Assembly (NCBI GenBank): GCA_029071325.1
Contig: JAIEAP010000043.1
Location: 192,781 to 256,780 of the forward strand
Direction of reading: 5' to 3'
Source: Lachnospiraceae bacterium
Lineage (GTDB): Bacteria > Bacillota > Clostridia > Lachnospirales > Lachnospiraceae
DNA length: 64,000 nt
The position numbers and the translations under genes were made by a program. Each line of letters starts with the position of its first letter. The stretch's first letter is position 1. The notes beneath the pieces were generated by a model. It was given only the letters and a program-made list of their open reading frames with translations. It did no database searches and was not told where the DNA came from. Shown piece after piece: positions 17,556 through 26,725 of the stretch.

Positions 17556-18485
17556 TCATCCTAAATATGTGCCCGTCGGCACTTCACAGCCCCGTAGGAA
17601 TGCATCGATCCCCATGCGCTTTTTGCCCTCCAATTGGACTTCCCGCAAAGACAGACGTCCCTCACCGGTCTGCACAATAAGCGTCCTGCCGTCCGACTCC
17701 ACAACACAGCCTGCCTCGTCCGTATTCCCACCAGGGAGCACGGCGGCACTCCATATTTTCAGTATTCGCCCATTCAGCGCCGTATATGCACTGGGCCACG
17801 GGTTTAAGCCCCGTACCAGCCGCTCAATGTTCTGCGCGGGCTGCTTCCAGTTGATCTTCCCTAACTGCTTGTGAATCATCCCCACATGGGTAGCATCTTC
17901 CTCCCGCTGGGGCGTATAGACTGCATTTCCCGCCTCGATCTGTGCCATCGTATCCACACACAGTCCGGCGCCCACTTCTGCAAGACGCTCAAAGAGGCTT
18001 CCGCCCGTTTCATCTGCCGCCAGCGGAACCTCCACTTTTGCGATCATATCACCGGTATCTATTCCCTCGGCCATTCGCTGGATCGTAACGCCCGACACCT
18101 GCTCGCCGTTGATGACCGCCCACTGGATGGGTGCCGCACCGCGATACTTGGGCAGCAGGGATGCATGTACGTTAATACAGCCGTAACGGGGCATTGCAAG
18201 AATCTCCGGGGGCAGAATCTGCCCGAATGCCGCTACCACGATCATATCCGGCCGGTATTCCCGCAAATGTTCCACACACTCCGGCATACGCACACGCCGG
18301 GGCTGATAAACCTCGATTCCCAGCGCCATCGCCGCTTCCTTCACCGGCGGTGCCTGCATAACATTGCCTCTTCCTTTCGGCTTGTCCGGCTGGCTCACCA
18401 CCAGCACGATCTCATATCCTGCCCTGGCAATGGCCTGCAGTGTTCCCACTGCAAAATCCGGCGTTCCCATAAATATTACCCTCAT
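17556..18485 (-). CDS. fmt: Methionyl-tRNA formyltransferase
   Basis: The 309-residue enzyme formylates the initiator Met-tRNA with 10-formyl-tetrahydrofolate. Motifs are MRVIFMGTPDFAVGTL, VVSQPDKPKGRG, the catalytic INVHASLLPKYRGAAPIQWA (Asn-His) and ITIQRM/TGDMI. The C-terminal part is the OB-like tRNA-binding domain. It follows def with two bases between stop and start. Confidence 0.97.
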   Translation of the reverse strand: MRVIFMGTPDFAVGTLQAIARAGYEIVLVVSQPDKPKGRGNVMQAPPVKEAAMALGIEVYQPRRVRMPECVEHLREYRPDMIVVAAFGQILPPEILAMPRYGCINVHASLLPKYRGAAPIQWAVINGEQVSGVTIQRMAEGIDTGDMIAKVEVPLAADETGGSLFERLAEVGAGLCVDTMAQIEAGNAVYTPQREEDATHVGMIHKQLGKINWKQPAQNIERLVRGLNPWPSAYTALNGRILKIWSAAVLPGGNTDEAGCVVESDGRTLIVQTGEGRLSLREVQLEGKKRMGIDAFLRGCEVPTGTYLG

Positions 18486-18487
18486 GG

Positions 18488-18961
18488 CTACTCCTCTTCC
18501 TCATACTGCACATCGTGCAATGCGCCTTCTACCTTTTCCGTATACATATGCCCGTCCAGATGATCCAGTTCATGGCAGACCGCACGGGCGAACAGCTCCG
18601 TGCCCTCTATTTCATATGCCTCCATCTCCTCGTCATAGAAAGCCACCTTCACATAATTGGGTCTGGTAACAGTACCCGCTTTTCCCGGAACGCTCAGGCA
18701 GCCCTCGTCTCCTGTCTGTAAGCCTGAACTCTCCAGAATTCTGGGGTTGATCATGACAATAGGGCCATCCCCCACGTCAATCACCACCAGGCGCTTTAAA
18801 ATCCCCACCTGCGGCGCGGCAAGTCCTACACCGTTTGCCTCATACATGGTTTCCAGCATATCCATCACCAGCTCCGATATCCTGGGCGTCACCTCCCTGA
18901 TCTCCTTACAGGTCTTCGTCAAGACCGGATCTCCCACCGTTCTGATCTGTCTTAATGCCAT
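18488..18961 (-). CDS. def: Peptide deformylase
   Basis: The 157-residue metalloenzyme removes the N-formyl group from nascent proteins. All three signature motifs are present: GVGLAAPQVG, EGCLSVPG and the metal-binding CHELDHLDG. The ATG at 18961 follows AAGGAGGATATT and gives MALRQIRTVGDPVL, the usual N-terminus, so the longer frame to 19021 is rejected. It partners fmt directly downstream. Confidence 0.96.
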   Translation of the reverse strand: MALRQIRTVGDPVLTKTCKEIREVTPRISELVMDMLETMYEANGVGLAAPQVGILKRLVVIDVGDGPIVMINPRILESSGLQTGDEGCLSVPGKAGTVTRPNYVKVAFYDEEMEAYEIEGTELFARAVCHELDHLDGHMYTEKVEGALHDVQYEEEE

Positions 18962-18997
18962 AATATCCTCCTTATAGTTTTCTTTTTCTCTGTGCCG

Positions 18998-19170
18998 GTA
19001 ACTGTTCAGAACCCAAGCCACAGACGTGTCAGCTCCGCTGCCACACGCCTCTAAAGCGGCTTATGTCTGTGGCTTTGAGGGTTATCACCCTCATGAAAAT
19101 GAAAAGACATCCCTTTTCCAATAAATTGGAACGGTCTGTTTTTCATTTTCATGGGGTTCTGAACAGTTAC
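18998..19170. repeat. Branched palindromic intergenic element between priA and def
   Basis: Perfect 17-bp outer arms gtaactgttcagaaccc (18998-19014) and 19154-19170 enclose three inner hairpins: 19015-19025/19065-19075 (11 bp), gaggg/ccctc at 19077-19092, and 19092-19105/19140-19153 (14 bp) with an inner ttccaat/attggaa. The right arm ends exactly at the stop codon of priA. Its end motif resembles the termini of the elements at 34293-34305 and 41679. Confidence 0.85.
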
Positions 19171-21398
19171 TAATACTCATTCATAGGATCAAAGTCAAAC
19201 TGAACCGTGGCGCGGCATTTCTTCGCGTTCTGCTCCATGGTATGCTCTACCTTGTCCTTAATATCCACCAGCGTCTGATAATCCGCATGTTTTAAATAAA
19301 TAACCTTACGGCTCAGACCGTGCAGCCGTGACAGGATAGCGTCTGTCGGACCGATGGTCTGCAGACCTTCCACTTTCATACCGGCTATCTGCGCCGCAAT
19401 CTGCTCTGCGGTCTCTCCTGCCTCGTCCTTCCTCGGCGCATACACCAGAATCAGGAGCATATGCCATACCGGAGGGTAATGCATCATCTGCCGGTAGAAA
19501 ATTTCCTCCTCATAAAAGGATTCGTAATCCTGCGCCCCCGCACATCGGATGCTGTAATGATCCGGATTGTAGGTCTGAATGACCACCTCTCCTCCACTTG
19601 CACCTCTTCCCGTTCTGCCCGCCGCCTGCGTTAGAAGCTGGAAGGTCCGCTCCGCCGCATGGTAATCCGAAGTATACAGTGACAGATCCGCCGCCAGGAT
19701 TCCCATCAACGTTACCCCCTTGAAATCATGTCCCTTCACGATCATCTGGGTACCGATGAGAATGTTCGCCTCCCCCTTGCCAAAGGCGGAGAGGATATTC
19801 TCATATTGTTCTTTGGTCTTAGCGGTATCTGCATCCAGCCTTAATATCCTTGCGTCCGGAAATGCTTCCTGGGTCAGCTGCTCTAAGCGTTCTGTCCCGC
19901 CTTTCATGAAGCTTAAATGGCCGGAGCCGCACTGCGGGCATATTCTGGTATCCTTCTCCACATACCCGCAGTAATGACAGGTTCGGATACCGTTCAGATG
20001 TGTTTTCAGAGGCACATCGCAATTGGGACATTTTACCACATATCCGCAGTCTCTGCAAACCACAAAAGAAGCAAGACCTCTGCGGTTGATAAATAACATT
20101 ACCTGCTGTCCAAGCCGCAGCCTTCCCCAGATCAGTTTACGGAGCTGTTCGCTGAACACCGAAAAGTTGCGCCTTGCAAATTCCTCCCGCATATCCACCG
20201 GATAGCACATCGGCATTGGTCTCTCCTTCACTCTGTGAGGCATATGCAGCAGGAGATACTCTCCCTGCTTTGCCCGGTAATAGCTCTCGATGGAGGGCGT
20301 CGCAGATCCCATAACTACGGTTGCCCCCGCCATTCTGGCACGCTCTATAGCAGTCTCCCTGGCGTGGTATTTGGGAAGCGTCTCGCTCTTATAGCTTCCC
20401 TCCTGTTCCTCGTCAATAATGATATAACCCAAATTGGAAAACGGTGTGAACAGAGCAGAGCGCGGACCAATGATCACATCCACTTCTCCGTCCCTGGCAC
20501 GCTCGTATTGATCGTAACGCTCCCCCGGCGACATTTTGGAGTGAAGAACCGTCACGCGGTTACCAAACCGGCTGGCAAACCGGTTCACAGTCTGGAACGT
20601 CAATGAGATTTCCGGAATCAGTACGATTGCCTGCTTTCCCTCCTGAATCGCTCCTGCAATCAACTCCATGTACACCTCTGTCTTCCCGCTCCCGGTCACG
20701 CCGTGAATCAGACATGGTTTCCGATCCGAGGCGGCATTCTGCTGAATCGCCGCCACCACCGCCTTCTGACTGTCATTCAGTTCTAGATCATAGGCAGGCA
20801 GTTCCTGCTTCTGCACCGGATTACGGAATATCCTCTCATGTTCTTCCCGTATCAGATTCTTCTCTTTAAACTCTTTGATCAGCGCCGGATTGGAGTTATA
20901 CTCTTTTATCGCCACATCATAGTATACCCATTTCTGCGCAATCAGATTGCGCAGCAGTCTGGCCTTTGCCGTGCAGCGTCTCTTATCAAAGTCTATCAGA
21001 TAGGTTCTAGCCGTTATCTCATCTGCGGTCAGTACGAGCTTGCGGCGGATCTTCGCCGTCTTTTTCTCTTTTACCGGCAGCACCGTCTTAAGCGCCTGAT
21101 TGATGGTTGCTCCGTAATTTTTATGCATCCAGTATGCCAGTGCAATGAGCTGCGACTCTATCACGATTGCCTGCTCGTCTATGGCAGCCACCGGCTTGAT
21201 CCTTGCCGGATCGATCTCAGGATCCCCCGACAGAGATACCACAAAACCGCTGATCATGCGTCCGCCGTTGCCAAAAGGCACCTGTACCCGCATACCTACC
21301 TTAAGTTTCCCCTGCAGCTCTTCCGGTATGGAATACTGAAAGGTCTTATCCAGCTTTTCCTGGGAAATGTCAATAATAATATTGGCATAACGTTCCAT
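19170..21398 (-). CDS. priA: Primosomal replication-restart helicase PriA
   Basis: The 742-residue helicase reloads the replisome at stalled forks. It has an N-terminal DNA-binding part, Walker A GVTGSGKTE, the DEAD-like box IIDEEQEGS, a zinc-binding insert with CRDCGYVVKCPNCD and CHYCG/CPQCG pairs, and helicase motifs RTGRG and GTQMIVKGHDF. The start is immediately after the murE stop, indicating co-transcription. Confidence 0.97.
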   Translation of the reverse strand: MERYANIIIDISQEKLDKTFQYSIPEELQGKLKVGMRVQVPFGNGGRMISGFVVSLSGDPEIDPARIKPVAAIDEQAIVIESQLIALAYWMHKNYGATINQALKTVLPVKEKKTAKIRRKLVLTADEITARTYLIDFDKRRCTAKARLLRNLIAQKWVYYDVAIKEYNSNPALIKEFKEKNLIREEHERIFRNPVQKQELPAYDLELNDSQKAVVAAIQQNAASDRKPCLIHGVTGSGKTEVYMELIAGAIQEGKQAIVLIPEISLTFQTVNRFASRFGNRVTVLHSKMSPGERYDQYERARDGEVDVIIGPRSALFTPFSNLGYIIIDEEQEGSYKSETLPKYHARETAIERARMAGATVVMGSATPSIESYYRAKQGEYLLLHMPHRVKERPMPMCYPVDMREEFARRNFSVFSEQLRKLIWGRLRLGQQVMLFINRRGLASFVVCRDCGYVVKCPNCDVPLKTHLNGIRTCHYCGYVEKDTRICPQCGSGHLSFMKGGTERLEQLTQEAFPDARILRLDADTAKTKEQYENILSAFGKGEANILIGTQMIVKGHDFKGVTLMGILAADLSLYTSDYHAAERTFQLLTQAAGRTGRGASGGEVVIQTYNPDHYSIRCAGAQDYESFYEEEIFYRQMMHYPPVWHMLLILVYAPRKDEAGETAEQIAAQIAGMKVEGLQTIGPTDAILSRLHGLSRKVIYLKHADYQTLVDIKDKVEHTMEQNAKKCRATVQFDFDPMNEY

Positions 21399-22874
21399 CT
21401 ATTCACCTCGTATATGACTCTCTATCATTTGTTCTATCATACGCCTGTCATCCATTGGATAACGGCGCCCCGCAATCTCCTGATACGCCTCATGCCCCTT
21501 TCCCGTTACCACGATCATGTCACCCGTAAGTGCATGGGTAACTGCATAGGCAATGGCTTCCCTGCGGTCGGGAATCACCCGGTAACTGCCGCCCGTCTCC
21601 TCCATCCCCCTGCGGATATGTGAGATGATGGTCAAGGGATCCTCATCCCTGGGATTATCCGATGTGAGGATCGTCATATCGGCGAGGCGGCCTGCCACCT
21701 GCCCCATCTGTATCCTGCGCAGAGGAGAACGGTTGCCGCCGCAGCCAAACAATACCACCAGCCGTTTCGGCTCATACAGTCTTAAGGTATGCAGCAACTC
21801 TTCCAGGCTCACCGCATTGTGCGCATAATCCACAATGATATGATAATCACCTTTCGACTCTACTTCTTCAATACGCCCTTTCACCCGCACCCGGCTAAGC
21901 GCCTGTACTGTAACCGCATCATCAATTCCCATGAGATGCGCCGCCGCAAATGCTGCCAGGGAATTGTATACATTGGGCTGCCCCGGCATACCCAGTCTGA
22001 TATCCTGTCGGCTGCAGCCTTTGATCCGGTACGCCATGGCAAGCCTAGCGCCCTCTCTGTAATAGCGGATATCCTGCGCCCCAAAATCTGTATTCCGGCC
22101 CAATCCATATGTAAACAAATCTGCCCGGATTCCAGATGCCATGAACCGTGCACTGGTATCGTCCGCATTTAACAGCACACACCGGCTCCTGGCCAGCAGC
22201 ATTTTCTTACAACGTGCATATTCCGTCATATTCTTGTGCTCCGCAGGTCCGATATGGTCCTCGGACAGATTGGTAAAAATCCCCAGAGCAAAGGCAATCC
22301 CATCCACCCTGTGATGCTTCAGACCCTGGGAAGACACCTCCATCACGCAGCAGGTACAGCCGGCATCAGCCATCTTCCTCAAGTGAGACTGTATGACCAG
22401 CGCATCCGGCGTCGTATTACTGCTCTCCAAACATCTCCCGTCAGGAAACTGAATACCCAGTGTCCCCATCAGACCGGTAGATATTCCCGCCTCGTTCATA
22501 ATACGCCAAAGCATGTATGCGGTGGTGGTCTTGCCCTTCGTGCCGGTAATACCGATCACCGTCATTCTCTCTGCAGGTCTTCCATAAAAATTGCCCGCGA
22601 TCACAGCCAGTGCCCTGGAGGTGTCGCGCACACGGATAACCGTCACATTCTCCTTCACATATACGTTACGGGACACCACACATACAGCGGCCCCCCTTCG
22701 CACTGCCTCATCCAGATACCGGTGCCCATCCTCCCTGGCACCCATCAGGCAGAGAAACATACTGCCTTTTTGCACCTGTCTGGAGTCGTGGCAGATATGC
22801 GTGACCCGGATGTTTGGGGTTCCTTTCGTACATACATAAGTTACATCTTTCAGCAGTTCTTTCAGATATGCCAT
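21399..22874 (-). CDS. murE: UDP-N-acetylmuramoyl-tripeptide synthetase (MurE)
   Basis: The 491-residue Mur ligase adds the third residue of the peptidoglycan stem peptide. It has ATP-binding GTKGKTTT, the substrate region SSNTTPDAL, VMEVSSQGL, and the specificity motif SDNPRDEDP. DNPR at that place is the known signature for meso-diaminopimelate-adding enzymes, so the wall is probably DAP type. It stands outside a dcw cluster and heads a transcript into priA, with a promoter at 22904-22932. The last helices are followed by priA with no gap. Confidence 0.92.
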   Translation of the reverse strand: MAYLKELLKDVTYVCTKGTPNIRVTHICHDSRQVQKGSMFLCLMGAREDGHRYLDEAVRRGAAVCVVSRNVYVKENVTVIRVRDTSRALAVIAGNFYGRPAERMTVIGITGTKGKTTTAYMLWRIMNEAGISTGLMGTLGIQFPDGRCLESSNTTPDALVIQSHLRKMADAGCTCCVMEVSSQGLKHHRVDGIAFALGIFTNLSEDHIGPAEHKNMTEYARCKKMLLARSRCVLLNADDTSARFMASGIRADLFTYGLGRNTDFGAQDIRYYREGARLAMAYRIKGCSRQDIRLGMPGQPNVYNSLAAFAAAHLMGIDDAVTVQALSRVRVKGRIEEVESKGDYHIIVDYAHNAVSLEELLHTLRLYEPKRLVVLFGCGGNRSPLRRIQMGQVAGRLADMTILTSDNPRDEDPLTIISHIRRGMEETGGSYRVIPDRREAIAYAVTHALTGDMIVVTGKGHEAYQEIAGRRYPMDDRRMIEQMIESHIRGE

Positions 22875-22903
22875 GAAATAGTCCTTAAAAATACACTTTT
22901 ATC

Positions 22904-22932
22904 ATTATATGATACCATTGGGATTTTTACAA
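22904..22932 (-). promoter_or_regulatory. Sigma-A-type promoter of murE-priA
   Basis: On the minus strand TTGTAA (22927-22932) and TATAAT (22904-22909) are separated by 17 bp, about 30 bp upstream of the murE start. Confidence 0.75.
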
Positions 22933-22975
22933 GTTTTCCGATTTTTATTCAGAAAGATTTAACAAATCTTTTTTT

Positions 22976-23130
22976 CAGGTCAGCCATCGTCTGCATGATG
23001 TGCAAATCATGCTTGCATGAATGCGCACATCATACAGGCGATGAGCAGAGCGCTCGTCTATGAGCAAAGTTAGCTGCAAAGCAGCGAAAAAGCGCCGTAG
23101 GCGCCTTTGCGAATGGCGCGACCTGACCTG
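22976..23130. repeat. Branched palindromic element between murE and the CmpB-like gene
   Basis: This fills most of the 323-bp gap. Outer arms are caggtca (22976-22982) and tgacctg (23124-23130). Inside is a long hairpin with 18-base near-complementary arms 22986-23003/23025-23042, then two modules (23041-23079 and 23091-23110) that recur inverted in the element at 34101-34305. An AT-rich hairpin with a T-run (aaagattt/aaatcttt, 22954-22972) sits just outside. Confidence 0.75.
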
Positions 23131-23196
23131 TAACGATATAATCGTAACCAGATATTTCATGGTATTTTTGAAATTTATTCTGGAAATACTGACTAC

Positions 23197-23619
23197 ATGA
23201 TGAAAAAGAATTTTATGATATGCGGACTCACCGGCTGGTGTATTGAGATTATATTCACTTCCCTGGGAGCCTTCCGCAAACAGGATATGACATTGACCGG
23301 TCGCACCTCCATCTGGATGTTCCCCATCTACGGCATGGCGGCAGTCATCGGTCCTATTTACAAAAAAATCAAGAACGTACCCGTATTGCTACGGGGCACC
23401 ATATATTCCACCGGGATATTCTTCTGTGAATACGTCAGTGGTTCTCTCTTAAAACGCCATAATCTGTGTCCCTGGGACTACAGTGACGCCAAAACAAATA
23501 TCAACGGTGTGATAAGGCTGGATTACGCACCTCTGTGGATGGCAACCGGGCTTCTCTTTGAGCGGATCGTAACCCATGAAGACGTTGCAGAAGGAGCGGA
23601 AGCTGCCCGGGCATCTTAG
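23197..23619 (+). CDS. Putative ABC-transporter type IV / CmpB-like small membrane protein
   Basis: The 140-residue protein has four hydrophobic segments and resembles PF06541 (CmpB) proteins by the pattern GWCIEIIFTSLG, IWMFPIYGMAA, FFCEYVSGSLL and WDYSD. The family is called putative ABC transporter type IV, but no ATPase is nearby and the role is not established. It is one of few plus-strand genes here and is convergent with the PH-domain gene. The start ATG-ATG at 23197/23200 is ambiguous by one codon. Confidence 0.7.
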   Translation: MMKKNFMICGLTGWCIEIIFTSLGAFRKQDMTLTGRTSIWMFPIYGMAAVIGPIYKKIKNVPVLLRGTIYSTGIFFCEYVSGSLLKRHNLCPWDYSDAKTNINGVIRLDYAPLWMATGLLFERIVTHEDVAEGAEAARAS

Positions 23620-23696
23620 TTCGGATACCCGAAACACACAGAATGACCGGATCTGCAGGGCAGCCCGCCTTCCGCGGTTCATGCTGTTACAGGAAC

Positions 23697-24116
23697 TTAC
23701 TCTGCATCAGCTATATCATCCATACTTCCGGTTCCAATATCAAGAGTATTGAGGGTACGCCGTTTGATACGCGCCTCCTCAGACGCCCTTAAAATATAGT
23801 TTTTCATATCTTTGGCATGCTTGATATGGACCAGGGAAAGTTCCCGGTGTGTGGTATCTCCTGTGTAGCACACCACCGTACCCAGGCGGAATATCCTTTC
23901 CATCAGAGTTGTAGTAAGCTTGACATCCTGTACCTTATACATATAACAATCGTTCTCCTCCGTGCGCAGCAGACCACTGTTGACGGTGATCACACTGGGG
24001 GTCACCGTATATTTCGTAAAGGTCCAGGGCAGTCCGAAAAACAACAGCCGCTTACGCTCTACACGCACTTCCTCCTCCTGCGTATCTTTCATTATGTGTT
24101 CATTTGTCTGTGCCAT
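23697..24116 (-). CDS. Bacterial PH-domain (YdbS/YdbT-like) protein
   Basis: The 139-residue soluble protein contains a core like bPH_2 (PF03703): FTKYTVTPSVITVNSGLL, the alternating strand pattern YMYKVQDVKLT, ERIFRLGTVVCYT and a C-terminal amphipathic helix with LVHIKHAKDMKNYI. Unlike most YdbS proteins it has no N-terminal membrane pair. No specific function can be assigned. Monocistronic, convergent with the gene at 23197-23619. Confidence 0.75.
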   Translation of the reverse strand: MAQTNEHIMKDTQEEEVRVERKRLLFFGLPWTFTKYTVTPSVITVNSGLLRTEENDCYMYKVQDVKLTTTLMERIFRLGTVVCYTGDTTHRELSLVHIKHAKDMKNYILRASEEARIKRRTLNTLDIGTGSMDDIADAE

Positions 24117-24218
24117 ACTTTTCCCTTCCTTTGTTTCGAATACTCTATATTTATCATTTTACACGATATGACAAAAAAAAGCATCCTTTTCCTGTAATAT
24201 TTTGTCTGTAATAGGACA

Positions 24219-24441
24219 CACATCATTGCCAGGATAATAAAACGACTCCTTCGCTCCATAATTTGCCGGCATCCACCAGATAACTGCTCGCCTTATGCTG
24301 AGATTTCAGTTGCCGCCGGTGTATCATCTGTGATGATACACCGACGGCAACGAAATTTATACGCAACGGCTCAAGGCTATCTGGTGGATGCCGGCAAACA
24401 TACAGAGAGATAAGTGCAATTATCATCCTGACAATGATGTG
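24219..24441. repeat. Three-tier nested palindrome upstream of pyrB
   Basis: This occupies much of the 461-bp gap between the PH-domain gene and pyrB. Outer arms are 24219-24235 and 24425-24441 (one mismatch in 17). Middle arms are 24262-24282 and 24378-24398 (21 bp, perfect). Inner hairpin arms are 24309-24327 and 24333-24351 (18 of 19). It lies upstream of the pyrB promoter, so it is not in the pyrB leader. Confidence 0.85.
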
Positions 24442-24498
24442 CGCTCTTTTTTGACGTTAGATTGTCTGCAAAATACAGAAACTCAAGCCAGAAGAATC

Positions 24499-24527
24499 TT
24501 GAATTTTAAATCCAAGTATTATATGAT
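24499..24527 (+). promoter_or_regulatory. Sigma-A-type promoter of pyrBI
   Basis: TTGAAT (24499-24504), a 17-bp spacer and TATGAT (24522-24527) lie 50 bp upstream of the pyrB start. The leader is short and I see no attenuator hairpin or PyrR-binding site in it. Confidence 0.8.
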
Positions 24528-24577
24528 AGTCACAGTGCAAAAATGATGTAACTGCGAACATTTTCAGGAGGAATCTT

Positions 24578-25492
24578 ATGCGACATCTTATGAGCCCCCT
24601 TGACCTAAGCGTTGAGGAACTGGACAACCTGTTGGATCTGGCACATGATATTGAGCGCGATCCCAAGAAATATGCTCACGCCTGTGACGGCTTGAAGCTT
24701 GCCACCTGTTTCTATGAACCGAGCACCCGCACGCGTCTGAGTTTTGAATCCGCCATGCTGAATCTTGGCGGTTCTGTGCTGGGCTTTGCCAGCGCGGACA
24801 GTTCTTCCGCCGCCAAAGGCGAGAGCGTGTCCGATACCATCCGGGTGATCTCCTGTTATGCCGATATCTGCGCCATGCGTCACCCCAAGGAGGGAGCCGC
24901 CCTGGTAGCTTCCCAGAAATCCGGCATTCCCGTGATCAACGCCGGCGACGGCGGTCATCAGCATCCTACACAGACACTGACCGATCTGCTCACGATCCGT
25001 TCTCTGAAAGGGCAGCTTCACGACATGACCATCGGACTGTGCGGAGACTTAAAATTCGGCCGCACCGTACATTCCCTGATCAACGCGCTCATACGCTACC
25101 CCGGCATCCGCTTCGTCCTGATTTCTCCGCCGGAGCTGCGTATTCCGGACTATATCCGCGAAGATGTGCTGCGCCGGAACAACATCCCCTTTGAAGAGGT
25201 AAAACGCTTAGACGATGCCATTCCCTCTCTTGATATTCTGTACATGACCAGAGTACAGAGAGAACGTTTCTTCAATGAAGAGGATTATGTCCGCCTGAAA
25301 GATTTCTATATTCTGGACAAGAAGAAAATGGCGCTGGCAAAAGAGGATATGTATGTGCTCCATCCACTGCCCCGGGTCAACGAAATTGCCGTGGAGGTGG
25401 ACGATGATCCCAGAGCTGCTTATTTTAAACAGGTTCAATACGGCGTATATGTCCGCATGGCATTGATCCTCACACTTTTGAAATGGAGGTAA
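24578..25492 (+). CDS. pyrB: Aspartate carbamoyltransferase catalytic subunit
   Basis: The 304-residue enzyme condenses carbamoyl phosphate and aspartate in pyrimidine synthesis. It contains the carbamoyl-phosphate motif [32 protein letters not shown], the aspartate-binding TRVQRERF and HPLPRVNEI. It follows AGGAGGAATCTT and is 4 bp upstream of the regulatory-subunit gene, so the holoenzyme is the allosteric PyrB/PyrI type. Confidence 0.97.
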   Translation: MRHLMSPLDLSVEELDNLLDLAHDIERDPKKYAHACDGLKLATCFYEPSTRTRLSFESAMLNLGGSVLGFASADSSSAAKGESVSDTIRVISCYADICAMRHPKEGAALVASQKSGIPVINAGDGGHQHPTQTLTDLLTIRSLKGQLHDMTIGLCGDLKFGRTVHSLINALIRYPGIRFVLISPPELRIPDYIREDVLRRNNIPFEEVKRLDDAIPSLDILYMTRVQRERFFNEEDYVRLKDFYILDKKKMALAKEDMYVLHPLPRVNEIAVEVDDDPRAAYFKQVQYGVYVRMALILTLLKWR

Positions 25493-25496
25493 CCGC

Positions 25497-25922
25497 ATGT
25501 TAAATATCAGTGGAATTCAAGAGGGCTTCGTTCTGGACCACATCCGGGCAGGTATGAGCCTCTCCATCTATGAACACCTGAATCTGGACAAGCTGGACTG
25601 TACCGTTGCCATCATCAAGAACGCCCGAAGCAATAAAATGGGGACAAAGGACATCATCAAGGTAGAATGCCCGATTGATGCGCTGGACCTGGATATTCTC
25701 GGTTTTATCGACCACAACATTACCGTCAATATTATCAAGGGAGATAAAATTGTAGAAAAGAAAGAACTTCATCTGCCCAGACAGGTCACCAACGTGATCA
25801 CCTGCAAGAATCCCCGCTGCATTACATCCATTGAACAGGGATTAGATCAGATTTTTCTCCTGACTGATGAACAGGAGGAGACTTATCGCTGTAAATACTG
25901 TGAAGAGATGTATACAAAATAA
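25497..25922 (+). CDS. pyrI: Aspartate carbamoyltransferase regulatory subunit
   Basis: The 141-residue subunit carries the N-terminal nucleotide-binding domain (EGFVLDHIRAGMSL, KMGTKDIIKVE) and the C-terminal zinc domain with CKNPRC and CKYCEEMY, the four zinc-binding cysteines. It binds CTP/ATP and confers allosteric control on PyrB. Starts 4 bp after pyrB. Confidence 0.95.
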   Translation: MLNISGIQEGFVLDHIRAGMSLSIYEHLNLDKLDCTVAIIKNARSNKMGTKDIIKVECPIDALDLDILGFIDHNITVNIIKGDKIVEKKELHLPRQVTNVITCKNPRCITSIEQGLDQIFLLTDEQEETYRCKYCEEMYTK

Positions 25923-25936
25923 CACCATCGTTCTGC

Positions 25937-25991
25937 CATTGCCTGTATTGTGAGCAGATTGTGCATGCATGAGCGCACGGTACAGGCAATG
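25937..25991. repeat. Short palindromic element after pyrI, related to the 22976 element
   Basis: Perfect 11-bp arms cattgcctgta (25937-25947) and tacaggcaatg (25981-25991) enclose an inner gtgc/gcac hairpin. The sequence tgcatgagcgcac..tacaggcaatgagc closely matches the hairpin of the element at 22976-23130. It may also act as a 3' end for pyrBI, but no T-run follows. Confidence 0.7.
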
Positions 25992-26065
25992 AGCGGAAAC
26001 ACAGGCTGTGTCCTATGCAATCCCCTTCTCAAACTTCTCTATGGTCTCTTCCGCATCTTCCTGCG

Positions 26066-26707
26066 TCAATATCCCCGGGGACAACAACAGCAATTACACA
26101 GAAGATTCAGAAGCAGCATACTCATGCACCAGCTTCCGCTGCCGGCGTATGGTCTCTCATAGGAACTACCCATGCTCTGATACCATGTGCCGCCGAATTC
26201 CAACTGCTGCTTTAACTGACGGTATTCCATATTACTGGGCTCCATATCAACCGCACGTCCCGCATGCTCCTGTGCCGTCACGTTATTGCCCATACCCGCA
26301 TTTGCCACCGCACTGTAATAATACCAGCGGGCATTCCGCTCAGATATGTTACTCAGCACGTTCAGGGCTTCCTTATAATACCGGTTGCGGATATAATTGG
26401 CGGCCGCCTGCATCTCCACGGAATCTGTAGACTGACCGTCACCGTAAGCCCCGTTGTTCCTTCCATAGCCAAAGCCTCCGTAAGCTCCGCCTCCGTAGCT
26501 GCCGCCATAACTGTAGCCCTGCTGCTTCTGCTTCATGATCTGATCATATGCCAACTGTACCTGTTTGAACTTTTCTTCTGCCTGTGCTTTATTGGGATTA
26601 TTGATATTGGCATCCGGATGATATTTCCGGCTCAGATTACGGTATGCCCTCTTGATCTCCTCGTCCGTTGCACCCGGAGATACTCCCAGCACCTTATATG
26701 GATCCAT
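26066..26707 (-). CDS. J-domain (DnaJ-like) protein with cysteine-rich tail
   Basis: The 213-residue protein starts with a J domain (residues 1-60, DPYKVLGVSPGATDEEIKRAYR and HPD motif in KYHPDANI). A glycine/tyrosine-rich stretch (about 75-100, YGGSYGGGAYGG) follows, then a TPR-like helical part (AANYIRNRYYKEALNVL). It ends with a hydrophobic, cysteine-rich tail, CMSMLLLNLLCNCCCCPRGY. It is a likely DnaK co-chaperone with a specialised client. It lies 18 bp after the DUF5685 gene. Confidence 0.85.
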   Translation of the reverse strand: MDPYKVLGVSPGATDEEIKRAYRNLSRKYHPDANINNPNKAQAEEKFKQVQLAYDQIMKQKQQGYSYGGSYGGGAYGGFGYGRNNGAYGDGQSTDSVEMQAAANYIRNRYYKEALNVLSNISERNARWYYYSAVANAGMGNNVTAQEHAGRAVDMEPSNMEYRQLKQQLEFGGTWYQSMGSSYERPYAGSGSWCMSMLLLNLLCNCCCCPRGY

Positions 26708-26725
26708 TTCACTTACCCCTTTTGA

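Noticed and set aside
22236-23063. 275-codon plus-strand ORF
   Set aside because: It is antisense to murE and runs into the palindromic gap; no family features.
24441-24577. pyrimidine attenuator or PyrR site in the pyrB leader
   Set aside because: The leader is short after the promoter and shows no terminator/antiterminator pair.
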